Of a stretch of DNA of 64,000 nt, positions 34,332-42,495 are shown piece by piece (within the stretch, counting starts at the first letter, position 1; each line of letters opens with the position of its first letter). A model generated the notes under the pieces. That model did no database searches and had not been told where the DNA came from. It saw only the letters and a list, made by a program, of their open reading frames with translations. Position numbers and translations under genes: made by a program. Location of the stretch: NCBI GenBank assembly GCA_963846855.1, contig CAWJXK010000004.1:496001-560000 (forward strand). The letters run 5' to 3'. Origin of the DNA: CAIWHR01 sp963846855 (GTDB lineage: Bacteria > Pseudomonadota > Gammaproteobacteria > Burkholderiales > Casimicrobiaceae).

Positions 34332-36785
34332 TCACACGTCGAGGTTGCGCACGCCCAGGGCGTTGGACTCGATGAACGCGCGCCGGGGCTCCACCTGCTC
34401 GCCCATCAGCGTCGAGAAGATTTCCTCCGAGCTGATCACGTCCTCGATCTGCACCCGGAGCAGCCGACGGACGCTCGGGTCCATCGTCGTTTCCCAGAGC
34501 TGCTGGGGATTCATCTCACCGAGGCCCTTGTAGCGCTGCATCGTAACGCTCGAGCGCGCCTCTTCGAGCAGCCAGTCGAGCGCGCCCTTGAACGTGGCGA
34601 CCGGCTGCTGGCGCTCGCCGCGGCGCACCGTCGCGCCGGAGCGGATAAGTCCCGTCAGCACGTCGGCAGCCGCACGAATCTGCGCGAAGTCGCTGCTGGC
34701 GACCATGTCGTCGTCGATCACCGAGCCATGCGGTGTGCCGTGCACGGTGCGCACGACGCTGAGGCGGTGCGTTTCGGCGGTGGCGTCGTACTTTGCGTCG
34801 ACGCGCACCGCGTCGTCGCCTATCGCCGCCGTCAGCGCTTGCGCGCTTGCCGCCGCCGCGCTCGCGGAGGACAGGTCGATCCGCGCGCCGGCGAGGAGTG
34901 CGTAGAGCGCCGCGGGCTCGACCAGCCGCGCCAGCCGGTCGATGACCGCCTCGGCGACCAGGTAGCTTCGCGCGACGCTCGCGAACGTCTCCGCCGCGAG
35001 CGGCGGGAGGCCCGCGCCAGGAACGAGCTCCGCGCCTTTCAACGCGATGCGCAGCAAATATTGCTGCAACTCGTGCGCGTCCTTCAAATACGCCTCCTCC
35101 TTGCCCTGCTTCACCTTGTAGAGCGGGGGTTGCGCGATGTAGACATGACCGCGCTCGATGAGTTCCGGCATCTGCCGGTAGAAGAATGTCAGCAGCAGCG
35201 TGCGGATGTGCGAGCCGTCGACGTCGGCGTCGGTCATGATGATGATGCGGTGGTAGCGCAGCTTGTCGGCGTTGTACTCGTCCTTTTCCTCCTTCTCGCC
35301 GGTCTGGCGCCCGAAACCGGTGCCAAGCGCGGTGATGAGCGTCACAATCTCCTGCGAGCTCACGAGTTTGTCGAAGCGCGCGCGCTCGACGTTGAGGATC
35401 TTGCCGCGCAGCGGCAGGATCGCCTGGAACTTGCGATCGCGGCCCTGCTTCGCCGAGCCGCCGGCGGAATCGCCCTCGACCAGGTAGAGCTCGCACTGCG
35501 CGGGATCGCGCTCCTGGCAGTCGGCGAGCTTGCCCGGAAGGCCCATCGAATCGAGCACGCCCTTGCGCCGGGTGAGCTCGCGCGCCTTGCGCGCCGCCTC
35601 GCGCGCCCGCGCCGCGTCGACGATCTTGCCGCAGATGATTTTGGCGTCCGCGGGATGCTCGAGCAGGAACTCGGCGAGCTTCGCCGACACGACCTCCTGC
35701 ACGATCGGCTGCACTTCCGAGGAAACGAGCTTGTCCTTGGTCTGCGAGCTGAACTTGGGTTCCGGCACCTTCACCGAGAGCACGCAGGTGAGCCCCTCGC
35801 GCATGTCGTCGCCGGTGGTCTCGACCTTCGCCTTCTTGGCGATCTCTTCCTTCTCGATGTGGTTGTTGAGCGTGCGCGTCATCGCCTGCCGCAGGCCGGT
35901 GAGATGGGTGCCGCCGTCGCGCTGCGGAATGTTGTTGGTGAAGCACTGGACATTCTCGACATAGGCGTCGTTCCACTGCATCGCCACCTCGACGGTGACG
36001 CCTTCCTTCTCGCCGATCGCATGGAAGATCCGCGAGTGCAGCACCGACTTGCTGCGATTCATGTACTCGACGAAGCCCTTGATGCCGCCGACGTAGCGGA
36101 AGTTCTCGCTCTTGCCGTCGCGCTGGTCGATCAGCTCGATGCCGACGCCGTTGTTGAGGAACGACAGCTCGCGGATCCGCTTCGCCAGGATTTCATAGTG
36201 GTATTCGACATTGCCGAAGGTCTCGGTCGCCGCCATGAAATGCACTTCGGTGCCGCGCCGGTCGGTCGCGCTGGTCGTGGCGAGCGGAGCCATCGGCACG
36301 CCGTGGCGGAATTCCATCTGGTGCGCCTTGCCGTTGCGCCAGATCCGCAGACGCAGCCATTCCGACAGCGCGTTGACGACGGACACGCCGACGCCGTGCA
36401 GTCCGCCCGATACCTTGTAGCTGTTCTGGTCGAACTTACCGCCGGCGTGGAGCTCGGTCATGACGATCTCGGCCGCCGAGCGATGTTCCTCGTCGTCGTC
36501 CTTGATGTCGGTTGGGATGCCACGACCATTGTCCAGCACCGAAATCGAATTGTCGGCGTGGATCACGACCTTGATCTCGTCGCAGTAGCCGGCGAGCGCC
36601 TCGTCGATCGCGTTGTCCAGCACCTCGAAGACCATGTGATGGAGCCCGGTGCCGTCGGCGGTGTCGCCGATGTACATGCCGGGGCGCTTGCGCACCGCAT
36701 CGAGGCCCTTCAGGACCTTGATGCTGGACGAATCGTAGTCTTCGCCGTTGCCGACGGACTTGGATGCAACAGGAGTCATGTTCAT
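34332..36785 (-). CDS. gyrB: DNA gyrase subunit B
   Basis: 817 aa. GHKL ATPase domain with VLDNAIDEALAGYCDE and DNGRGIPTDI, transducer domain, and the Toprim region with YLVEGDSAGGSAKQGRDRKFQAILPLRGKILNVE and TDADVDGSHIRTLLLTFFYR. The C-terminal tail GLGEMNPQQLWETTMDP is conserved. The longer insert before the tail (~560-720) is the Gram-negative GyrB insertion. Start ATG 36785; a second ATG at 36779 is equally possible. It follows dnaN in the dnaA-dnaN-gyrB origin cluster. Confidence 0.97.
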   Translation of the reverse strand: MNMTPVASKSVGNGEDYDSSSIKVLKGLDAVRKRPGMYIGDTADGTGLHHMVFEVLDNAIDEALAGYCDEIKVVIHADNSISVLDNGRGIPTDIKDDDEEHRSAAEIVMTELHAGGKFDQNSYKVSGGLHGVGVSVVNALSEWLRLRIWRNGKAHQMEFRHGVPMAPLATTSATDRRGTEVHFMAATETFGNVEYHYEILAKRIRELSFLNNGVGIELIDQRDGKSENFRYVGGIKGFVEYMNRSKSVLHSRIFHAIGEKEGVTVEVAMQWNDAYVENVQCFTNNIPQRDGGTHLTGLRQAMTRTLNNHIEKEEIAKKAKVETTGDDMREGLTCVLSVKVPEPKFSSQTKDKLVSSEVQPIVQEVVSAKLAEFLLEHPADAKIICGKIVDAARAREAARKARELTRRKGVLDSMGLPGKLADCQERDPAQCELYLVEGDSAGGSAKQGRDRKFQAILPLRGKILNVERARFDKLVSSQEIVTLITALGTGFGRQTGEKEEKDEYNADKLRYHRIIIMTDADVDGSHIRTLLLTFFYRQMPELIERGHVYIAQPPLYKVKQGKEEAYLKDAHELQQYLLRIALKGAELVPGAGLPPLAAETFASVARSYLVAEAVIDRLARLVEPAALYALLAGARIDLSSASAAAASAQALTAAIGDDAVRVDAKYDATAETHRLSVVRTVHGTPHGSVIDDDMVASSDFAQIRAAADVLTGLIRSGATVRRGERQQPVATFKGALDWLLEEARSSVTMQRYKGLGEMNPQQLWETTMDPSVRRLLRVQIEDVISSEEIFSTLMGEQVEPRRAFIESNALGVRNLDV

Positions 36786-36817
36786 TTTCGCTCGCTTGCC
36801 GGACGGCTCAAAACGCC

Positions 36818-36841
36818 GGCGCCGACTCTGGGGTCGGCGCC
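36818..36841 (-). other. strong hairpin in the dnaN-gyrB gap
   Basis: A 9-bp perfect stem (36818-36826 with 36833-36841) just after the dnaN stop. On the minus strand it is followed by GGCGTTTTGAG, so it could act as a weak attenuator between dnaN and gyrB rather than a full terminator. Confidence 0.5.
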
Positions 36842-36872
36842 GCGCGATGCTCTTGCAGGTCGTCCGGACGCA

Positions 36873-37976
36873 TCAGATTCGCATCGGCATCACGACGTAC
36901 TTGTAGTCGTCACGCCCGGGAACGGTGACGAGGGCGCTGGAATTGGCGTCGCCGAAGGCGAGCTCGACGCGTTCCATCGCCATGTTCTGCAGCACGTCGA
37001 GGAGATAGGTGATGTTGAAGCCGATATCGAGCGCGTCGCCCTTGTAGGCGACCTCGAGCTCTTCCTCGGCTTCCTCCTGCTCGCTGTTGCTGCAGATGAT
37101 CTTGAGCTGGTCGGGTCCCAGCACCAGCCGCACGCCGCGGAACTTCTCGTTGGAGAGGATCGCCGCGCGCTGCAGCGCCGCGAGAAGCTCGTCGCGTGGC
37201 AACTCGATCTTCTTCGCGTGTCCGGTCGGAATGACCCGGTTGTAGTCGGGAAACTTGCCGTCGACCACCTTGCTCACGAGTTCGACGTTGGCGAAGCCGA
37301 AGCGCACCTGGTTGCCGAGGATGTCGAGCGTCACCGGATCGTCGACGTCGGCTAAGAGCTTGCCGAGTTCCAGCACTGTCTTGCGCGGCAGGATCACCTC
37401 GCGCCGCGGATAATCGGCGCCGATCGCGAGGCTCGCCCACGACAGCCGATGGCCATCGGTGGCGACCGCCTGCAGTTGATTGCGGTCGATGACGAGGAGC
37501 ATTCCGTTGAGGTAATAGCGGATGTCCTGCTGCGCCATCGCGAATTCGGCGGACTTGAGCAGCCCGCGCAAATCGCGCTGCGGCAGCGTCAGCGTCTGTT
37601 TGTCGTCCTGCGAGATGCCGATGCGAGGGTAATCGGCCGCGGGCAGCGTCTGCAGGTTGAACCGTGACCGCCCGGCGCGCACGGTCAGCCGGCTCGCCGA
37701 CGACTCCACGGTGAGCGAGGACTCCTCCGGAAGCGCCCGCAGGAGATCCTGCAGCTTGCGCGCGGCGACCGTGACCGCCTGCGGCTCCTTGCCCGGCAAT
37801 TCGGCGTGCGCCGTGATCTGCATCTCGAGATCGGTCGCCGTGACAAGCAGCCGGCCGTCGCGCTGTTCGAGCAGCACGTTAGCGAGAATCGGCAGGGTAT
37901 GGCGTCTTTCGACGATGCCGGCGACCGCCTGCAAAGGTTTCAGCAGCGCATCCCGGGCAATGTTCTTTAGTTGCAT
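36873..37976 (-). CDS. dnaN: DNA polymerase III beta subunit (sliding clamp)
   Basis: 367 aa, the standard clamp length, with three repeated clamp domains. The N-terminus is MQLKNIARDALLKPLQAVAGIVERRHTLPILANVLL, the middle contains YYLNGMLLVIDRNQLQAVATDGHRLSWASL, and the C-terminus ends in the conserved YKYVVMPMRI. It tethers polymerase to DNA and hosts many clamp-binding proteins. It lies between dnaA and gyrB on the same strand. Confidence 0.98.
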   Translation of the reverse strand: MQLKNIARDALLKPLQAVAGIVERRHTLPILANVLLEQRDGRLLVTATDLEMQITAHAELPGKEPQAVTVAARKLQDLLRALPEESSLTVESSASRLTVRAGRSRFNLQTLPAADYPRIGISQDDKQTLTLPQRDLRGLLKSAEFAMAQQDIRYYLNGMLLVIDRNQLQAVATDGHRLSWASLAIGADYPRREVILPRKTVLELGKLLADVDDPVTLDILGNQVRFGFANVELVSKVVDGKFPDYNRVIPTGHAKKIELPRDELLAALQRAAILSNEKFRGVRLVLGPDQLKIICSNSEQEEAEEELEVAYKGDALDIGFNITYLLDVLQNMAMERVELAFGDANSSALVTVPGRDDYKYVVMPMRI

Positions 37977-38250
37977 TGATTAAACCAAACAATAGCTAAT
38001 AGGTGATGGACCGGTTCGGGTAGAAATGACTAAATTCTTTATTTTTCAGTCTGTTGTACTCATAAAAACCCTGTGGAAAACCGTGTTCGCAGCGATGTAT
38101 CGTTTGTGGGTTTTATTGGCTGGCAGCGATTGCGGCCGATAATCCACAAATTATAGACGGGATCCGGGCTATTTTCCAGTCGGATCTTTGCCTTGGGCCG
38201 AATAAAAGCGGCCGCCCGATCCCGGTGTCTTCCGGACCTGCGTCCGACGC
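37977..38250. other. dnaA-dnaN intergenic region, candidate part of oriC
   Basis: 274 bp with an AT-rich stretch (about 38030-38070) unusual for this genome. DnaA-box-like 9-mers occur at 38072-38080 (TTTTCCACA on the minus strand, one mismatch to TTATCCACA) and 38140-38148 (TAATCCACA on the plus strand, one mismatch). A DNA-unwinding element plus DnaA boxes would make this a replication-origin module; it must also hold the dnaN promoter. Confidence 0.55.
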
Positions 38251-39639
38251 TCAGTTGCGCAGCACCTGGAGCAGGAAGTTCACATCGTGGTTGATCTCGG
38301 GAACGTTTTCCCGCAGCCGCCCTATCTGGCGGCAGGCGTGGAGAACCGTCGTATGGTCGCGGCCGCCGAAGTTGCTGCCGATCTCGGGCAGCGACAGTTG
38401 CGTCAGCTCCTTGGCGAGCGCCATCGCGACTTGCCGCGGGCGGGCGATCGCCCGCGAGCGCTTCTTCGAATGCATGTCGGAAACACGGATCTTGTAATAG
38501 TCGGCGACAGTCTTCTGGATGTTCTCGATTGACACCTGACGGTTCTGCACCGCGAGGAGGTCGCGCAGAGCCTCCTTCGCGACCGGCAGCGTGATTTCCT
38601 GGCCGTGAAAGCTCGAATACGCGGCGACTCGCTTCAGCGCGCCCTCGAGTTCGCGCACGTTCGAGCGAATGTGCTTGGCGATGAAGAAGGCGACCTGCTC
38701 GTCAAACTTGAGGCCGACCGACGCTGCCTTCGACAGCAGGATCGCGACCCGCATCTCGAGTTCCGGCGGCTCCAGCGCGACCGTGAGGCCCCACCCGAAG
38801 CGTGAGATCAGACGCTCTTCGATCCCCGAGATCTCCTTGGGATAGGTATCGCAGGTGATGACGACCTGCTTGTGCGCCTCGATCAGCGTGTTGAAGAGGT
38901 AGAAGAACTCCTCCTGCGTGCGGTTCTTGCCGTTGAAGAACTGGATGTCGTCGATCAGCAGCAAGTCGAGCGAGCGGTAGTAGCGCTTGAAGTCGTCGAA
39001 CGCCTTGTGCTGATAGGCGCGCACGACATCCGACACATAGGTTTCCGCGTGGATGTAGCGGATCTTCGCCCCGGGGTTGCGGCCCAGGATGTCATTGCCG
39101 ATCGCCTGGATCAGGTGTGTCTTGCCGAGGCCGACGCCACCGTAGACGAACAGCGGGTTGTACGAGGTCGGATGCTCGGCGACCTGCATGCCGGCGGCGC
39201 GCGCGAGCTGATTCGCCTTGCCGGCGACGAAGCTCGCGAAGGTGAAGCTGGGGTTCAGGCTCGTCTGGTCAAAGCGACGGACGCCGGTGACGCCTTGCGC
39301 GCTTGCCGCCGGCTCCGGGGCGCGGATCTGGGCTGCCGGGGACGCCGCCGCGGGCGCGACGCTCGCGGCTGGGCTGCGCGACGGCGCCGGAACAGCGTCG
39401 ACGATGGCGAGAACGATGGGGACCGCCCGGCCCTCGACGGCCGCGGCGAGCTCGGCGATCCGGTCGGAGAAGCGCTCCTTCACCCATTGCAGGACGAAGC
39501 GGTTCGGCGCGAGCAGACGATAGCCGTCGGCCGAGCCTTCGACGGCGAGCGGACGGATCCAGGTGTTGAACTGCTGCGGCGTGAGCTCGTCGCGGAACGC
39601 GTCGAGGCAGCGCTGCCAGAAAGGAGGAACCAACGTCAT
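38251..39639 (-). CDS. dnaA: chromosomal replication initiator DnaA
   Basis: 462 aa from the ATG at 39639; the longer open frame adds 70 non-homologous residues. Domain I begins FWQRCLDAFRDELTPQQFNTWIRPL. A Pro/Ala-rich domain II linker follows, then the AAA+ domain III with Walker A YGGVGLGKTHL and Walker B LLLIDDIQFF. Domain IV has the DnaA signature RQVAMALAKELTQLSLPEIG and GRDHTTVLHA. It binds DnaA boxes and opens the origin. No strong Shine-Dalgarno is visible before the chosen start. Confidence 0.97.
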   Translation of the reverse strand: MTLVPPFWQRCLDAFRDELTPQQFNTWIRPLAVEGSADGYRLLAPNRFVLQWVKERFSDRIAELAAAVEGRAVPIVLAIVDAVPAPSRSPAASVAPAAASPAAQIRAPEPAASAQGVTGVRRFDQTSLNPSFTFASFVAGKANQLARAAGMQVAEHPTSYNPLFVYGGVGLGKTHLIQAIGNDILGRNPGAKIRYIHAETYVSDVVRAYQHKAFDDFKRYYRSLDLLLIDDIQFFNGKNRTQEEFFYLFNTLIEAHKQVVITCDTYPKEISGIEERLISRFGWGLTVALEPPELEMRVAILLSKAASVGLKFDEQVAFFIAKHIRSNVRELEGALKRVAAYSSFHGQEITLPVAKEALRDLLAVQNRQVSIENIQKTVADYYKIRVSDMHSKKRSRAIARPRQVAMALAKELTQLSLPEIGSNFGGRDHTTVLHACRQIGRLRENVPEINHDVNFLLQVLRN

Positions 39640-39976
39640 GCGATCTCGAGGTAGCGTTCCGGTGGGCTCGCGCGGCCCCGTCCGGCAGGCGGGGCCGGCG
39701 TTCACCGGGCCCGCGATCGGCGCCTTTGTCCCGCGGTGTCCGCGAGACCTCTCGGGCACACCTCGCGTGCCCGATCGGGTAACCTTCGCGGTCGCGCCAG
39801 GAATCATGCGCCCGCCATCATTGTAAGCCGCGCGTGCGAAGTTATCCACAGGCGAATGAGCGTGCCGAGGGAAGGCGGCGGCGCCGCGTGGGGCTTTACG
39901 CTCGCCGCCGAAACCGTTGACAATTGGGGCATTAAAGTGTTTGAATATAAGGCTTTTTCACCCAAGGCCTCCGACC
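39640..39976. other. dnaA-rpmH divergent region with a perfect DnaA box
   Basis: 337 bp with no gene. A perfect DnaA box TTATCCACA is at 39842-39850. The region also contains the promoters of dnaA (minus) and rpmH (plus). Only one strong box is seen, so it may serve dnaA autoregulation, the origin, or both. Confidence 0.65.
39917..39946 (+). promoter_or_regulatory. rpmH promoter
   Basis: A perfect -35 TTGACA at 39917-39922. The best -10 candidate at usable spacing is TTGAAT (39941-39946, 18 bp); TATAAG just downstream is too far away. The promoter sits 31 bp before the rpmH start. Confidence 0.55.
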
Positions 39977-40111
39977 ATGAAACGTACGTACCAGCCCTCC
40001 GTCGTCAAGCGCAAGCGCACGCACGGTTTTCGCGCCCGGATGAAGACCGTCGGCGGCCGCAAAGTCCTCTCGGCGCGGCGCGCCAAGGGCCGCGCGCGCC
40101 TCACCCCCTGA
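39977..40111 (+). CDS. rpmH: 50S ribosomal protein L34
   Basis: 44 aa with the complete family sequence, beginning MKRTYQPSVVKRKRTHGF and continuing through RARMKTVGGRKVLSARRAKGR. It is very basic and buried in 23S rRNA. It is the first gene rightward from the origin and overlaps or abuts rnpA, which lacks an ordinary start codon. Confidence 0.98.
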   Translation: MKRTYQPSVVKRKRTHGFRARMKTVGGRKVLSARRAKGRARLTP

Positions 40112-40482
40112 CAGCGACAGCCGGGCCCGCGCCGCGTGGTGCCCGCCGGTATCGGCTCACCGGCACCGGCGCTTTCGAGGCGGTATTCCGGCACGGTCAC
40201 CGCTGTGGTGGAGACTATCTCGAGGTGATCTCGATGCCTGCCCAACGCGCCTGCGGTCGCGTCGGCTTCGTGATCGGCCGGCGCGCCTTGCCGCGCGCCG
40301 TCGACCGCAACCGGGTTCGCCGCATGCTGCGCGAGACACTCCGCGCGAGCCGTCCGGCCATCGAGCGCTTCGATCTCATCCTGCGACTCAAACGCGGCGC
40401 CATGCGCAGCGAACTTGCGCAAGTGCGCGCGGAAACCCTGCGCTGTCTCGCGGCGCTCGAAGCGCCGGAATCAACGCGATGA
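40108..40482 (+). CDS. rnpA: ribonuclease P protein component
   Basis: 124 aa if read from the CTG at 40108, which overlaps the rpmH stop (CTGA). RnpA binds the RNase P RNA and aids tRNA 5' maturation. The diagnostic RNR motif is in GRRALPRAVDRNRVRRMLRE, and RLTGTGAFEAVFRHG matches the family N-terminus. No ATG, GTG or TTG lies in frame between the middle of rpmH and the conserved region. Either CTG is used, or translation starts upstream (GTG ~39937 or ATG 39856) and reads through the rpmH region in another frame, as known in Thermus. The identity is sure; the start is not. Confidence 0.9.
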   Translation: MTATAGPAPRGARRYRLTGTGAFEAVFRHGHRCGGDYLEVISMPAQRACGRVGFVIGRRALPRAVDRNRVRRMLRETLRASRPAIERFDLILRLKRGAMRSELAQVRAETLRCLAALEAPESTR

Positions 40483-40688
40483 GGGCGATCCTGCTGGCGT
40501 TTCTCGGCGTCTATCAATACCTGTTCCGGCCGCTGCTGGGATCGAACTGCCGCTTCGCACCGAGCTGCTCCGACTACGCGAAGGAAGCGATCGCGAAGCA
40601 TGGCGCCGCGCGCGGCAGCCTGCTCGCGCTGCGCCGGATCGTTCGCTGTCACCCGTATCATCCGGGCGGGTTTGACCCGGTACCGTAA
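40479..40688 (+). CDS. yidD: membrane protein insertion efficiency factor YidD
   Basis: 69 aa. It has an amphipathic N-terminal segment (RAILLAFLGVYQYLFRPLLG) and the YidD signature CRFAPSCSDYAKEAI, followed by the conserved RCHPYHPGGFDPVP. It assists YidC-dependent membrane insertion. Its ATG overlaps the rnpA stop (ATGA), and yidC follows 58 bp later. Confidence 0.97.
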   Translation: MRAILLAFLGVYQYLFRPLLGSNCRFAPSCSDYAKEAIAKHGAARGSLLALRRIVRCHPYHPGGFDPVP

Positions 40689-40746
40689 CCTCGCAACGAA
40701 ACACTTCCCGAACCAGGCAACGCGGGCCTCCGCCCGCTGGGTCGTC

Positions 40747-42444
40747 ATGGACACGCAACGCCTCATTCTGTTTTTCGTCTTCTCCTTCTCCGCCTTCCTG
40801 TTGTGGCAGCGCTGGGATGCCGAGCATCGTCCGCCAGCGCCCATCCCGACCGCGGCGCGGCAGGCAGCACCCGGCGCAACGTCGGCTGAATTGCCCGCCG
40901 CGCCGGTCTCGGCGACACCGGGATTGAATGCGGCGCCGCCAGCACCCGGTGGCGCCGTGCCCGCGAAGACGGGCGAGACCATCACCGTCGCCACCGATCT
41001 GTTCCGCGCGGACATCGACACCGCGGGCGGTGTCATCACGCAGGTCGCGCTCCTCGCGCATCACGACATCGCCGACGAGGCGAAGCCCTACCTCGTGCTG
41101 CAGCGCACGCCGGAGCGCATCTTCGTCGCCGAGTCCGGGCTCCTCGGCGAGGGAATGCCGAACCACCGGACGGCGTACGAAGCCCTGCCCGGTCCGCGCA
41201 CGCTCGCGCCGGGCGCCGACCGGCTCGAGTTGAAGCTGCAGGCCGTAGCGGCCAACGGCGACAAGGTCATCGAGACGCTGACCTTCCACCGCGCCACCTA
41301 CGTGATCGACGTCAGCTACGCGATCACCAATGCCGGCGCGAGCCCGATTGCGCCTTACGCCTATTTCCAGCTCGTGCGCGACACCAAGACGCAGGGCGCG
41401 CAGCACTCGATGGCGCCGGCGGCGTACACAGGTCCCGTGATCTACAACGAAGCCGACAAGTACAAGAAGGTCGAATTCGGCGAGCTCGACAAGGAAGCCG
41501 CCGATCCGGCGCGCAAGCTGCCCTACACCAAGGAGGCCGACAACGGCTGGGTCGGCATGGTCGAGCACTATTTCGTCGCCGCGTGGCTGCCGCCCGACAC
41601 GCCGAAGCTGCACCGCGAGTTCTATGCGCGCAAGCTCGACGGCGGCACCTATGCAGCTGGCGTGGTCGTGCCCGTAGGCACGATCGCGCCCGGCACGTCG
41701 GGCTCGATCGACGTTGCGCTCTACGTCGGCCCGCAGGACCAGGCGGCGCTCGCCGCGCTCGCCAAGGGCCTCGACCTCACCGTCGACTACGGCATCTTCA
41801 CCGTGATCGCGGCGCCGCTGTTCTGGCTGCTGAAATGGCTGCACGGGATCATCGGCAACTGGGGCTGGGCCATCATCGCGATGACCATCATCATCAAGAG
41901 CGCGTTCTATCCGCTCAACCACGCGAGCGCCCGCTCGATGGCCAAGATGAAGATCATCGCCCCGAAGCTGAAGGCGCTGCAGGCGCAATACGCCGACGAC
42001 AAGCAGCAGCTGCAGGTCAAGATGATGGAGATGTACAAGGTCGAGAAGATCAATCCGCTGGGGGGCTGCCTGCCGATCATCGTGCAGATCCCCGTCTTCA
42101 TCGCGCTCTACTGGGTGCTGCTCTCCGCGGTCGAGCTGCGGCACGCGCCGTGGATCGGCTGGATCCACGACCTGTCCGCACCCGATCCGTGGTTCGTGCT
42201 GCCGGTCGTCTACGCGATCACGGCGTTCCTCCAGGTGAGGCTCTCGCCGACGCCGATCTCCGACCCGGTGCAGGCAAAGGTGATGCAGATCATGCCGGTC
42301 GCGTTCTCGGTGATGTTCGTGTTCTTTCCGTCGGGGCTCGTGCTCTATTGGCTGGTCAACAACTGCATCCAGATCTTCCAGCAATGGCACATGAACTACC
42401 TGCTGGAGAAGGAAGCGGCGGCGGCCGCCGCGAAGCGGCGCTGA
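40747..42444 (+). CDS. yidC: membrane protein insertase YidC
   Basis: 565 aa from the ATG at 40747 (MDTQRLILFFVFSFSAFLLWQRW). N-terminal TM1, then a large periplasmic beta domain (~90-340), then five membrane segments containing ALFWLLKWLHGIIGNWGWAI, the NPLGGCLPIIVQIPVFIALYWVL pore segment, and FPSGLVLYWLVNNCIQIFQQW. Full proteobacterial length. It inserts and folds inner-membrane proteins, alone or with SecYEG. Confidence 0.97.
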   Translation: MDTQRLILFFVFSFSAFLLWQRWDAEHRPPAPIPTAARQAAPGATSAELPAAPVSATPGLNAAPPAPGGAVPAKTGETITVATDLFRADIDTAGGVITQVALLAHHDIADEAKPYLVLQRTPERIFVAESGLLGEGMPNHRTAYEALPGPRTLAPGADRLELKLQAVAANGDKVIETLTFHRATYVIDVSYAITNAGASPIAPYAYFQLVRDTKTQGAQHSMAPAAYTGPVIYNEADKYKKVEFGELDKEAADPARKLPYTKEADNGWVGMVEHYFVAAWLPPDTPKLHREFYARKLDGGTYAAGVVVPVGTIAPGTSGSIDVALYVGPQDQAALAALAKGLDLTVDYGIFTVIAAPLFWLLKWLHGIIGNWGWAIIAMTIIIKSAFYPLNHASARSMAKMKIIAPKLKALQAQYADDKQQLQVKMMEMYKVEKINPLGGCLPIIVQIPVFIALYWVLLSAVELRHAPWIGWIHDLSAPDPWFVLPVVYAITAFLQVRLSPTPISDPVQAKVMQIMPVAFSVMFVFFPSGLVLYWLVNNCIQIFQQWHMNYLLEKEAAAAAAKRR

Positions 42445-42495
42445 GCGGCCGTCGACCGCGCCCCATCCGCGGCGGCGCGCGATAATGGCGGCGCA

